A stretch of 35,211 bases of DNA from Paulinella micropora (GCA_009731375.1 BJOX01000277.1:534270-569480), one strand, 5' to 3'. Positions 11,638 to 21,111 are shown, counted from the stretch's first letter. Numbers and translations: made by a program. The notes: a model not told the origin generated them from the letters alone.

Positions 11638-12555
11638 TCACTGCCTTCGTCGTCTGGCGCGGATTTCTTTGCCTGGTGGAGGACCACCAACAAAAGTCAG
11701 ATCGAACTTTGACTGTTCGAGAATGTCCCAGATCTTATTAGGGATTCCGCCCAACGATAATTCAAAAGGGACATCAAGCACTCCTCTTGGCAGTGTCTGA
11801 ATGGTCCACGCAGTGTAATCCTTGTCTCTGGGAGTAATTGTATCATCCCATGTCTCGAGACTTTTTGCGTCTTTATATACTGGCAGATAATGTCTTGCCT
11901 TTGGATCCTCAACCGGGTCCATACTTCTCCAGAACTGGAGTATCGGTTGTACTATCTTTGCGGCTGATGATATTTTGAGTGTCCGTGTGACACGCATCTG
12001 TCGTGGGACCGCCACGACCCGCATCAAGTATAAGTCTGAGAGAGTGTCATCAGCGACATGTTGTTCCGCTGGTCTCATCAGATAGAAAACATTTTTCACC
12101 CATGCGATGGTTGCTATCGCATCGCCTTCCTTCCATCGCTCATGGACAATCTCCTCTACGTTGCCCGTTTGGGTCAGTGTCCGTCCCCTCCTCCTCCTGG
12201 TGGACGTCCTTTGATCCCATCGCCTCATCGCCTTCCTCGGTTGGTCGTTGATAAGATCATTCCGCGCTCTCCTTAGCTGCGCCTCTGTGATCTTCTCCTT
12301 CTTTCCGCTATGCTCTCGCGGAGACTTGGACTGAGTCCCCACCGCGCTTATGCGGTCAGTCTTCTCCTTACTGTCCACCTCACTCTCCTCCTTCTCAGCT
12401 ATCGGTGCCCGATAAGCATCGTCTTGGTCTATGCCAGCCTCCTTGTGGATGGGCGGCACCTCTTTGAAATCGTCCTTCATCCGTTTTAACGCATCCTCAA
12501 CGGATTCATCTTCCAGTAAGAAGGGATCATACTTAACCAGCCTTCTTACATTCAC
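11638..12555 (-). CDS. Accessory ORF downstream of pol, unknown function
   Basis: 305 codons in the +1 frame relative to Pol, overlapping its last 23 nt. The first start-like codon is GTG at 12555; the first ATG is codon 26, and the frame is open only a little further upstream. That suggests either a start at Met26 or a +1 shift from Pol. The protein is highly charged: an acidic N-terminal third, an Arg-rich block around residues 109-125 (RRWDQRTSTRRRRGR), and a more hydrophobic C-terminal half ending RARRRRQ. No signal peptide or membrane segment is visible, so it does not look like an envelope protein despite its position. The basic blocks could bind nucleic acid or act as nuclear localisation signals. 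I do not recognise a family. Confidence 0.6.
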   Translation of the reverse strand: MNVRRLVKYDPFLLEDESVEDALKRMKDDFKEVPPIHKEAGIDQDDAYRAPIAEKEESEVDSKEKTDRISAVGTQSKSPREHSGKKEKITEAQLRRARNDLINDQPRKAMRRWDQRTSTRRRRGRTLTQTGNVEEIVHERWKEGDAIATIAWVKNVFYLMRPAEQHVADDTLSDLYLMRVVAVPRQMRVTRTLKISSAAKIVQPILQFWRSMDPVEDPKARHYLPVYKDAKSLETWDDTITPRDKDYTAWTIQTLPRGVLDVPFELSLGGIPNKIWDILEQSKFDLTFVGGPPPGKEIRARRRRQ

Positions 12556-15500
12556 AAATTTGCATCTTCCCTCTACCCCTGATCTTGTAGTTCAGAGGTC
12601 CCGTCTGTTCCATAATCTGATAAGGTCCTTTCCAGTGAGTGAACAGCTTAGAGCTGACTCCTTTCGGGACCTGAGGATGGTACAATAGTACAATATCCCC
12701 GACCTGGAACTTGATCTGATCCAAGTGCGCTTGTCGCACCCCTTCAGCATCAGTCTTTCGGCGCTCCGCCTCTCTATGCGCCCTGACTATTTGTTCCGCC
12801 TCCATCTTCACTCTAAGTCTCATCCCAAACAACTCATCCGCATCCGCCCAAGTGTCTTTTGGGTGAAGGAGCGAAGTCGGGATATCAGGCTCACGCCCAT
12901 ATACTAACTGATATGGCGAGATTGAGCTCTTCGAGCCTCCTAACGCCGTAGAGGGTAGACAGTTCATTGCAAACGCAAATGATGGTGCTGCCTCGACCCA
13001 TGCTCTTTGATTCTCCTTCTTCGTGCAATACATCTTTAGCGAGGCTTTGAGGGGTCTGTGTACCCGCTCGATTTTCCCATTTGCTCGCGGGTTATAGGCA
13101 GTAACATATTGCCATTTCATCCCGTAATACTTAGATAGTTTGTCGATGACCTCGTTATTAAAGTCCGAGCCTCGATCAGAACATATCTTTCTTGGTACTC
13201 CGATCTGTGAGATGATCCTATCGATCAGCGCCTCGGCCGTCGTCTTGCCGGTAACGTCTTTGACAGGGATGATCCACACATAGTTGGTGGCTCTGTCAAT
13301 AGCCGTAAGGAGGTATTTGTAACCATCCTTCGATTCTGGGAAAGGTCCCACATGATCAATGTGTATAAACTCAAACATCCCCGCATGAAGAGGAAATTCG
13401 CCAATCAGGCCGAAATTTGCCTTCAGTGGTGTTTTGTTTATCTTGCACGGGATGCATGCATCCACCGCCTGATCTATCTCCTCCTTCATCTTCTTCCACC
13501 AGAATCGCCTCGCTACGAACATATGAGTTCGTTGTCGACCCGGATGCGCCAAAAGTGGGCAATTGTGGGCTGCGACAAATATAAATCGTCTCAGACTCTC
13601 CGGTACCCAAAGGGTCCATTTGTCCGGCTGTGACGCATAGCGACCGTGAAGGCCCTTGTACCACAGTAGACCATCTCTCCATCCCATCTCCTTCATCTGA
13701 TCTTTGATCGCTTTCGTCATCCGTAGCTCATCCGGGTTCTGATATAACTGTATCAGTTCTTTAAACTCCGGATCTTGAGCCTGTTGTTGCCTCCATGCGG
13801 TAGGCGAGGCTATATGGATAGTACCATCTTCTAGCCGTACCCCGATTCTTTCCGGGTCATCGTCTAGGTCACTTCTCCGCTCTTGAGGAGGCTCCGCATA
13901 AACTTCCTGCGTCTCCTCTTCCTCTCTTATGTTCGCCTTCGCATTCTCATATACCTCATAGGACCACTCAGCGTCCTCCTGGGTATGTAGCTCACAACAT
14001 ATCCCGTGATCCGGGCCTTGTGGACTGTACCGTAGACCTGTGCGGTCATATCGGACTCCACTCGCCATCTCCATCGCCTCAATGTGGCTGACCTCATACA
14101 CCTTGTCAGTGGACAAGTCTTCCATCTCCACCGTGGACACCAACGCCGATACTTCTGAGTTAAACTCTAGCCTAGAGAGGCTATCAGCGACCACATTTCG
14201 CTTTCCCGGTAGATGGACCATTGTAAAATCGAAACAAGACAAGAACGCTTGCCACCGCGCCAGCCGTCCCGTCTGTTCATGATTCATCAACCATAACAGG
14301 TTATGATGATCAGTTCTGACAGTAAATTGAGGTCCTCCCCACAAATACTCTCTGAGCCTCTTGAGGGCCCATACTACCGCCAACGCCTCTCTTTGCCTTG
14401 TGCAATAGTTTCTCTCCGCCGCACACAACTTCCTACTAATAAACATGATTGGGCGTAATTTCTTCTCCTCATCCTCTTGTTGTAATACAGCCCCAATCGC
14501 AAACTTAGATGCGTCTGTATCGACTACGAATTGTTTCGTAAAGTCGGGCATCGTTAACACCAGTCCTCCGTCTTTCGGGTCTTTGTAAATGAGATCTTTG
14601 AGCGCATGAAACGCTTGCAAAGCCTCTTCGTCCCACTTCTCAAAGTCTCCAAAATCTATCATTTTCTCCACTTTAGCCCGTGTTGCACCCCAATCGGGTA
14701 TAAACTGGCTATAGTATTGCGCCATCGCAAGGAATGAGTGCAATTCAGTGCGGTTCTTCGGTATCGGTCGATTCATAATCTCCTCCCTCTTCTCTTTGGA
14801 TATCGAGACTCGATTATGGGAGATCTCGTACCCTAAGTATGTCACACTCGTCTTGGCAAGTTGACACTTCTTTAGATTGCACTTCAGGCCAAAAGCTCCG
14901 ATGCGCCTGAATATATCGGACAAATGATCGATATGCTCCTCCATTGTGTTAGAGTATACGATAATGTCGTCGATATAGCAAAATGCATATTCTCCCGCCT
15001 TCTGTCCCCGCCTTCTCTTAAAGCCTCCGTCAGACAAATCATCGTACTGACTGCTCAACATCTTCTGCATCGCCTTCTGGAAAAGTCCTGGGGCTTGCTT
15101 GAGGCCCATCGGAAGCACTTTCCATTGGTATATTTCCATACCCACCACAAACGCCGTCAGCCATCTGGACTTTTCCTCCAGTGGTATCTGCCAGAAGCCA
15201 TTCTTAAGGTCAATGACCGAATAGAATTTTGCATTCCGCAGTACTCTCCTTCCTTCTTCTAATGTCGGGAGAGGATTTCTCTCTTCCTCCAGCACCTTGT
15301 TAACACGAGCATAGTTAACTGTCAGGCGCCATTCTCCTCCTGGCTTCGGCACTATTCTCGGTTGTGAGACTATTGAGGATGTTGATCTCTCAATAAAGTC
15401 CTCATTGAGCAGCTGTCTTGCTAGCTCCTCCGCTATCTTCGCCTCATGTATACTCAAATTCGCCCTTCGTGGTGCCGGTGACGGCTCCGCACCCGGTATT

Positions 15501-17023
15501 TTGTAAATAACCGCAGTGAAATCTTCAGGCTTGACACCACCTGCATGTGGAGGGTCAAAAATTTCCTTGTTCGCCTCTAATTTGGCTTTTAAAAGCTCCT
15601 TCTCCTTCTCCGTGCCTACTCCTTCTTCCAATATTTTCCGCGCCGCCTCTTGAAAATCTTCATCAGACATCTGCTTATGCTGCTTGAGGGGTTCTCTGTC
15701 CTCCTCCAAGCCTAAGTCCTCTTCCGAGACATCATCTAGGCCCGTCTTTTCATACGTGACCGTGTCCGGCTCATCATCTTTACCGAGCTCCACCAGCATG
15801 TCAATGAGTCTCGCGTATTGCAAAGGAGCTTTACGGGTGTAAAAACCATCAAAGCATGTGAATGCTTGCGGTATCAATTTCAACTTGTCGAGGTCTCTGA
15901 GCTTCCGCTTGTATGCACTGCTCTGCTCACGAGTTCCCATACGACAAGCCACCACTAGCTGTTGCTTGCGAGAGGGTACCGGTATAGGATGATCAATAAG
16001 CCGGTCCCTTATTTCCTGCGCCCATATCGCCTTCTCATTACATGCCAGGATAATAGTATACGGCTTATTATTTTCGAATAAAGTCCGTAAGCATTTCTTC
16101 ACTTCAGTTAGTGAACGCGGCCACGTGGGCTCGTCACCCCAGAAGTCAGTAATAAAACTTTTAATAGTTTCTGGTGGAGTATCCGGGATTCGCCCCGTTC
16201 TCCTTGGTACAAACGCCTCCCTTTTTCCTTCTCCTACTTTCGCATGGAAACGGTATCCGTTAGTAATACGGACATCTGTTCCTACTCCTTCCGCGAATCT
16301 CGCCAACGACGGGCTTCTTTGTGCGACACATATAATCTCCTCCTTTCGCTTCTCGATTAAGTCATCAATAGACTTTTTGTCCCAATGGCATGTCGGAACT
16401 GTGACAGTGCACACTTGGGATTCCCAATTGTCGGTCCAGGACAGTTCATCCGGTCTTACGACATGGGGGTGAACGTACACCTCAAGTGCCTCATGTGCGA
16501 TGGCCATCTTTTTGTGATCCGTCGCTAGACTCAGCTCATAAGCCTCATAAGAGTCAGTAGCGTTGAAGGGATCAATATCGTTCTCTTCTCCTCTTTTTAC
16601 TCCATATATCACTCGCCGTGCGGCGCAATCAATCACAGCCCCCATCGTAGCCAATTGGTCATACGATAGTAATATTGACCCGTGGTAACCGGGGACGACA
16701 TAAAGGTCCATGCGGTATACTCGTGCGGATTTTAATTTAAAGGTCAGTGTCATGATTCCCGTGATGACCGTCCGGCTACCCACTCCCTTCAGAGTGCCAG
16801 TCGAATTTTTCATATTTCCGTCCACCCAATCCCGGTATTGATTTGAAAACTTCCGGCCGACAATATTAATATTCGCCATCGTATCATTACCAACTTTTAA
16901 TATTGTCTTCAATGTTTCACAATAAAGTTCCGTATAACACAGAGCATCGGGCCTGTGTATATTGGCTGCGAGATTAAGAACTTTACGTTCCAAATTTTGG
17001 AGTCTTGTCTCTAAGTTTTTCAC
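12533..17023 (-). CDS. pol: Pol polyprotein (protease-like, RT, RNase H, integrase)
   Basis: 1496 codons, uninterrupted. Residues 1-22 look like a short coiled coil. A retropepsin-like region follows (about 40-150) with DTMA at 47-50 where DTGA is expected, then a hydrophobic ILLSYDQLATMGAV stretch typical of retroviral-type proteases. RT spans about 520-760 with YIDD near 683 and LPMGLKQAPGLFQ upstream. RNase H starts near 830 (VVDTDASKFAIGAVLQQ; later REALA and RTDHHNL). The integrase HHCC finger lies near 1159-1200 and the DD-E core shows HIDHVGPF, CSDRGSDF and NGKIERVHR. A GPY/F motif (THWKGPYQI) lies near 1460. The ORF begins at a GTG overlapping the previous stop (GTGA); the frame is open about 10 codons further upstream, so a -1 frameshift or another non-standard start is likely. 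Confidence 0.93.
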   Translation of the reverse strand: MKNLETRLQNLERKVLNLAANIHRPDALCYTELYCETLKTILKVGNDTMANINIVGRKFSNQYRDWVDGNMKNSTGTLKGVGSRTVITGIMTLTFKLKSARVYRMDLYVVPGYHGSILLSYDQLATMGAVIDCAARRVIYGVKRGEENDIDPFNATDSYEAYELSLATDHKKMAIAHEALEVYVHPHVVRPDELSWTDNWESQVCTVTVPTCHWDKKSIDDLIEKRKEEIICVAQRSPSLARFAEGVGTDVRITNGYRFHAKVGEGKREAFVPRRTGRIPDTPPETIKSFITDFWGDEPTWPRSLTEVKKCLRTLFENNKPYTIILACNEKAIWAQEIRDRLIDHPIPVPSRKQQLVVACRMGTREQSSAYKRKLRDLDKLKLIPQAFTCFDGFYTRKAPLQYARLIDMLVELGKDDEPDTVTYEKTGLDDVSEEDLGLEEDREPLKQHKQMSDEDFQEAARKILEEGVGTEKEKELLKAKLEANKEIFDPPHAGGVKPEDFTAVIYKIPGAEPSPAPRRANLSIHEAKIAEELARQLLNEDFIERSTSSIVSQPRIVPKPGGEWRLTVNYARVNKVLEEERNPLPTLEEGRRVLRNAKFYSVIDLKNGFWQIPLEEKSRWLTAFVVGMEIYQWKVLPMGLKQAPGLFQKAMQKMLSSQYDDLSDGGFKRRRGQKAGEYAFCYIDDIIVYSNTMEEHIDHLSDIFRRIGAFGLKCNLKKCQLAKTSVTYLGYEISHNRVSISKEKREEIMNRPIPKNRTELHSFLAMAQYYSQFIPDWGATRAKVEKMIDFGDFEKWDEEALQAFHALKDLIYKDPKDGGLVLTMPDFTKQFVVDTDASKFAIGAVLQQEDEEKKLRPIMFISRKLCAAERNYCTRQREALAVVWALKRLREYLWGGPQFTVRTDHHNLLWLMNHEQTGRLARWQAFLSCFDFTMVHLPGKRNVVADSLSRLEFNSEVSALVSTVEMEDLSTDKVYEVSHIEAMEMASGVRYDRTGLRYSPQGPDHGICCELHTQEDAEWSYEVYENAKANIREEEETQEVYAEPPQERRSDLDDDPERIGVRLEDGTIHIASPTAWRQQQAQDPEFKELIQLYQNPDELRMTKAIKDQMKEMGWRDGLLWYKGLHGRYASQPDKWTLWVPESLRRFIFVAAHNCPLLAHPGRQRTHMFVARRFWWKKMKEEIDQAVDACIPCKINKTPLKANFGLIGEFPLHAGMFEFIHIDHVGPFPESKDGYKYLLTAIDRATNYVWIIPVKDVTGKTTAEALIDRIISQIGVPRKICSDRGSDFNNEVIDKLSKYYGMKWQYVTAYNPRANGKIERVHRPLKASLKMYCTKKENQRAWVEAAPSFAFAMNCLPSTALGGSKSSISPYQLVYGREPDIPTSLLHPKDTWADADELFGMRLRVKMEAEQIVRAHREAERRKTDAEGVRQAHLDQIKFQVGDIVLLYHPQVPKGVSSKLFTHWKGPYQIMEQTGPLNYKIRGRGKMQICECKKAG

Positions 17024-17451
17024 TTCTCCTCCTTCTCCTCCTGCTTCACCTCATTAACATTGTTATTATTCTGCGGTACTGGTGCGTTTACTATGTGAGC
17101 AACATTGTCTTGTGGCACTTGAGTACACACATTGTCTTTTTGCTCGCCACCCGCCGCGATCGTAGACATTGAGTCTGTTCGTGGTTGTTTGCTTGGCCGA
17201 GGCGATACGTCTGGCATTGGCCTCCTCGCCTCCATCGCAAGTCTCGCCTTCCTATTTGCATCAGTTATCATTGGTAACCGTGATGTATGAACGGGTATGA
17301 GACTACCTTGGGGCTGCAGTCTCTGTGTACCCACATCTTTGTATTCAGATTGAGGAAGCGTTGGCCCATTCTGCACAACAGCATTAGAAAGCACTGTGAC
17401 TTTAGAGTTAAACTTCACAGTCTTCTCCTTCCTCTTTTCTTCCCCCTCCAG
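17020..17451 (-). CDS. Linker ORF between gag and pol
   Basis: Open frame of 143 codons that follows the Gag stop in the same frame, so it would be appended to Gag if the UGA were read through. The first ATG-like start is only a GTG at 17418. The sequence is Pro/Gln/Asn-rich, has a basic stretch in its middle, and ends with an Asn run and EEKEEK; no domain is recognised. The Gag stop context is UGA CUG, a leaky-type context. It ends in TGA overlapping the GTG of Pol, one base out of phase. Its open state between two recoding-like junctions suggests it is translated as part of a Gag-linker-Pol product. Confidence 0.55.
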   Translation of the reverse strand: MEGEEKRKEKTVKFNSKVTVLSNAVVQNGPTLPQSEYKDVGTQRLQPQGSLIPVHTSRLPMITDANRKARLAMEARRPMPDVSPRPSKQPRTDSMSTIAAGGEQKDNVCTQVPQDNVAHIVNAPVPQNNNNVNEVKQEEKEEK

Positions 17452-19851
17452 TCATTCCACCACCTCGAAACGATTACCTTGAGTAGTGTCCGGGTGGGAT
17501 GACGTATCGGTCTCCGAGGCAGTGTTGTAGGCCTGAGCTCGACCGAAATTCGGGTTGGAGCTTGCCCATGAGCCTCCTCCTCCTCTGGGTGGGGGGGCTG
17601 GAGCTCGAACAGCTCTCCCTCCATAAGGGGTATATCCCCGACCTCCTCCTCTTCCTCTCTGAGGGGTTCCCTGCCACCTCGAGGCTCCTCTCCATGTTCC
17701 TCCTCCTCGTCCTCCTCCTCCTCCTCCTCGTCCTCCTGCTCCTGCTCCTCCTCCTCGTCCTCTTTGAGAGGCCTTTAAGTTCTTTTGTCTCTCCCTTTCC
17801 TCCTTCTTCTCCTTCATCCTCTTCATGTAGGTAATGATTGCCTCTCGTAACTCCTCATCATCAAACATATTGGCACACCAACCTTCGTTCGCAGCGGCAA
17901 TCTGAAGCATGTTGAAAAGGCCCGGTTCCTTGCCTTCCGTCCTGCTCGGAAAATTTGCCCTTGCTGTTGGTTTCTGCCTATTATGATTGAAAGAGCAGTC
18001 TCTGTTCTCCATCTGTGCCTTACACTGCAAGAACGCGAACCACCTCCAACATGCGGTCTTCAGGTCTGGCTCTCTCTGTCTCTTCCAACCGACAACTCTG
18101 TTTGTGTACGTGGCCTGTGCGCCAACAGGTACACCGCCTGCCTGTGCTGTATGTGCCTCCGTGAGCGAGTCCATGTTTGAGCATGCACTCATCACTTCTT
18201 GAAACAGTGCTGACGGAGCAACGCTTTGAACCGTATTTTCGAACACGTGTGTCTCGAGGAAGTTCTTGGACTTCACTGAGCTAAACGTCGAGCATTGTTG
18301 TATGAGCTGAGTAAGCTTACTCGGGTTAACTGTGTGTAACGCCGAAAAGAAATAGAGGATGATCGACTTGCGGCCATAGAATAGCCCATAGGAGGAAACT
18401 ACCTCCGTAAGGGTCGCCGCCAAGCCAACAGCACTCCTCAAACTCATCGCCACTGTCTCAAAGATTTCAAATCCTATGAGAGTACCAGTGCAGAGATGCT
18501 GGTATCCATGAGATTGAAAATATGAAATGAGTGTGGCCACCGCCAGTTCACACTGAGCGTCTAGGCCTGTTGCATTGTTTCTCTTAATCTCCTCCTTCTT
18601 TCTCAAAAACTTGTACTGTGTCAGATCAAATCCCTCCGAGACTAGAGATTGGTCAAAAACAGTAACAAGGGCCTCGTATTCCTGCGTTTCGTCGCAAGGA
18701 AAAGCCTTCATGCAGGCATTGATCTCTTTGAGCTTGCTCAAAAGCGAAGCATCAGAGTCTTTGTCTGAGCTCGTCTTGGCATATAGCATGAGACTTGCCA
18801 CTCCTCCTTTCTTCCCCTTGAAGGCATTTATGATGTTCTGTCTGTCCTTCTTCTCCGTGTTTGTGACCACCACCGTAGTTGAGCCCGAGGGTGCAGGGGC
18901 TGGTGGGGCAGGAGCTGGTGGGGTCAAATATGTCGGAGGGTGTGTCTTTGCACCACTCACTTTTGCTTTCATTCTTTCCAGTCTCATCGTCTTCTCGAAC
19001 TCCTCATTCTCTTTCGCCTTCTTCTTTTTAGATATCACCAGCTTTTGAGCATGAGTGATAAAGGACACCAATTCAGAAGCAGATCTGAGAAAATTATATT
19101 TCTTCACATATTGGTAAACACCTGCCTTATTGGCGACCGGTGGTGCGTTACTAAGTGATTTAAGGACAGAGTGATCCTTGGTAGGAATCCATCTCTTCCA
19201 TGCCTCCTTATACAGTAACGCACCCATCAACAGTCTGATCTTGGTCAGAACTCTGTCGGTCTTCTCTAACTCATCAATCACAGGATGAGTTTCTCCTGCT
19301 GCCTTAATGCTTTTTTCCATCTCTGCCTTCCCCTCCTCCAAGGCCTTTATTTCCATTGTAAAAAAATGAAATATGCCACTCGAGTTTTTCGAACCCAGAT
19401 TGGTCTTCATTTTTGTTACATCGACTGCCTCCTGACCAGTCGCGAGGAATCTGGCCGTTGCTCTTGGGTTTGTGTACTGGAGGTAACCCTCACATCGTGG
19501 GCCGTATGTACGTTCCCAAATCAGGGTTTGAGTGTACACCCCAAAGATAGCATCGAGTAATTCAAGGTGGGTGTGTGTGTCCCCAAACTTGATATGCTGT
19601 ATCTTCTTTCTCTCTTCTGGATCAGAGACCAGTTTGCCGAGGAGCTGTGCTGTGTTTGATAATAGGATATAGACATCCTTTTTAGCACGACTTTTCTCTC
19701 TTCTTTGATCCTGAGGGATCCACACATAGGTATCCTTCTCTACCCCCATCTTGTTATCAAACTCTTCTTTAGTGAGGTCATAGTGGTCTTGCACCGATTG
19801 TTGTTCCTCCACTGTGATCTCCTCTCCATCACCATGAATCAAGTCGATCAT
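17452..19851 (-). CDS. gag: Gag-like structural protein with CCCH-like finger and RGG tail
   Basis: 799 codons from the ATG at 19851. Helix-rich N-terminal and central regions fit a capsid role, with a Pro/Ala-rich hinge near residues 305-325. A Cys-x8-Cys-x8-Cys-x3-His motif lies at about 600-621 (ACWRWFAFLQC...DCSFNH), a CCCH-like spacing rather than the CCHC zinc knuckle usual in Ty3/Gypsy Gag. The C-terminal 110 residues are a Gly/Arg-rich RGG domain with aromatic residues, expected to bind RNA. Upstream of the ATG the same frame stays open for about 53 acidic, Gly-rich codons that look coding, so the true N terminus probably lies further 5' (see 19998-20087). Assignment rests on position before Pol and on the nucleic-acid-binding tail; no capsid family was recognised by sequence. 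Confidence 0.8.
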   Translation of the reverse strand: MIDLIHGDGEEITVEEQQSVQDHYDLTKEEFDNKMGVEKDTYVWIPQDQRREKSRAKKDVYILLSNTAQLLGKLVSDPEERKKIQHIKFGDTHTHLELLDAIFGVYTQTLIWERTYGPRCEGYLQYTNPRATARFLATGQEAVDVTKMKTNLGSKNSSGIFHFFTMEIKALEEGKAEMEKSIKAAGETHPVIDELEKTDRVLTKIRLLMGALLYKEAWKRWIPTKDHSVLKSLSNAPPVANKAGVYQYVKKYNFLRSASELVSFITHAQKLVISKKKKAKENEEFEKTMRLERMKAKVSGAKTHPPTYLTPPAPAPPAPAPSGSTTVVVTNTEKKDRQNIINAFKGKKGGVASLMLYAKTSSDKDSDASLLSKLKEINACMKAFPCDETQEYEALVTVFDQSLVSEGFDLTQYKFLRKKEEIKRNNATGLDAQCELAVATLISYFQSHGYQHLCTGTLIGFEIFETVAMSLRSAVGLAATLTEVVSSYGLFYGRKSIILYFFSALHTVNPSKLTQLIQQCSTFSSVKSKNFLETHVFENTVQSVAPSALFQEVMSACSNMDSLTEAHTAQAGGVPVGAQATYTNRVVGWKRQREPDLKTACWRWFAFLQCKAQMENRDCSFNHNRQKPTARANFPSRTEGKEPGLFNMLQIAAANEGWCANMFDDEELREAIITYMKRMKEKKEERERQKNLKASQRGRGGGAGAGGRGGGGGGRGGGTWRGASRWQGTPQRGRGGGRGYTPYGGRAVRAPAPPPRGGGGSWASSNPNFGRAQAYNTASETDTSSHPDTTQGNRFEVVE

Positions 19852-19997
19852 TTTTCGTCCTCCTCCTCCCGTGTAGGCAGGTGGTAAGGGATTACCATAT
19901 GCTCCTCCTCCTCCCGTCTCTTCTTGTTCAAATCCTCCTTCATCTTCGTCTCCTCCATATCTTCCTTCATCATCCCAGCCCTCTTCTACTCCTCCTC

Positions 19998-20087
19998 CTA
20001 CTCCTTCATCTCCTCACCTCCTTCTTCTTCTTCTCTTCTTTGTTCTGCCTCCGAGAATTCACTCACTTCGGCAGTCTCTGTCGACAT
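19998..20087 (-). CDS. Short leader ORF, probable original Gag N terminus
   Basis: 29 codons from ATG at 20087 (MSTETAEVSEFSEAEQ...) ending in TAG at 19998. It overlaps by about 17 nt the upstream extension of the Gag frame, which lies one base back (-1). Both sides have the same acidic Glu/Gly-rich composition, so leader plus extension read naturally as one N terminus split by a one-base shift in a GGA-rich stretch. This is either a recent indel in this copy or a recoding site. Confidence 0.5.
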   Translation of the reverse strand: MSTETAEVSEFSEAEQRREEEEGGEEMKE

Positions 20088-20856
20088 GATGTCGTAGTAG
20101 TAATTAACAGGAGGACAGTGTCAGCTCCTATGTTTGGTTTTCGTTCGTTTGTGTTCTGTTCCTCCTTCAGTCGATTGACTAGTGAAGAGAGAAACTAATA
20201 GAGAGGGTAGGATAAGATTCCCTGTCCTCTATGAAACACTGTTTGTATGTTTGTTTTTGTTTGAGAAAAATAGTCTTTGAGACTTTCTCCGATTTCTTGT
20301 TCTCCTTACTCAGATTACTTTCTCCTCCTTCTTTTCTATATTGTATCTAGTATGAGGCACTTGGACCTACACACAGATAGTAATAGAGAAGCTAGAAAAG
20401 CTCTCCTTGAGAAGTCGACAGTCGGTCGGATAGGTTCTCAGACCTACCTTTAGAAAACGATCAGAGATTTGCAAAAATACTCTGACGTATGTGTGAGATA
20501 ATGCAGATAAATGCACAAACTAGAAGGGTAGAGTGTTGTGCTCCTGTCCCTATGCTTGTTTGTGTTTTGTGTGTGTTCCTTCACTCTTCTGTCCACCTCC
20601 TTCTTCTTGGTCTCTGTGTGAGAACAGCAAGAACGACAGAGAGTTTGTATCTGATGTCTCCTTGTGAGCACACAGATACTGATTGGGCTAGAGGGTACGA
20701 GACACCTGCTTGAGACCAATCAAATTATTTGTTTTGTGAAAGAGTTATGAGGGAGCTGTGTTGGAGTATTTGTTTTCGTCTGACGTCCCCGTGTGAGACA
20801 GGTCAGTGAAAATTCACTCTGTTGCCTGTGTGGCAAAGCAGAAAGAAATCACCCTA
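20088..20856 (-). other. 5' leader of the LTR element
   Basis: About 770 nt between primer-binding site and leader ORF. Only short open frames in either direction and no recognised domain. It would hold the packaging signal and any internal ribosome-entry structure. Confidence 0.6.
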
Positions 20857-20871
20857 GTGATGTGGACTCCA
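20857..20871 (-). promoter_or_regulatory. Primer-binding site
   Basis: On the - strand the 5' LTR ends ...GGCATTACA, followed by TT and then TGGAGTCCACATCAC. A TGG-starting sequence within a few bases of the LTR is the standard tRNA primer site. The tRNA would have to end in GGACTCCA; I cannot name it. Confidence 0.65.
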
Positions 20872-20873
20872 AA

Positions 20874-21111
20874 TGTAATGCCCCCAACGATAGCTCGTAA
20901 AAAAGTCGGTAATACAACCAAACACAGTCCTCAAAAGATGAGAATGATGTCTCGTTATATTAGCTCAGTGAAGCCAAAAAAAAGGAAAACGGCAACAGAC
21001 CATAAAATGGCATCAGGTCCAATCCGAACAAATAATACTGAAAAACAAGCTGGTGCACCTGTCACCAGGAAAAGGTACTTGTTACCGGCTATCCGGGGGG
21101 TGATGCCTACA
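20874..21111 (-). repeat. 5' LTR (right on + strand)
   Basis: 238 bp with the same ends as the left LTR. Differences from 10431-10668 are a few substitutions and a divergent patch around the A-run near 20980-21010. Confidence 0.9.

Noticed and set aside
18575-19048. 157-codon + strand ORF inside gag
   Set aside because: Antisense of the Gag frame, with hydrophobic runs that mirror Lys/Glu-rich coding sequence.
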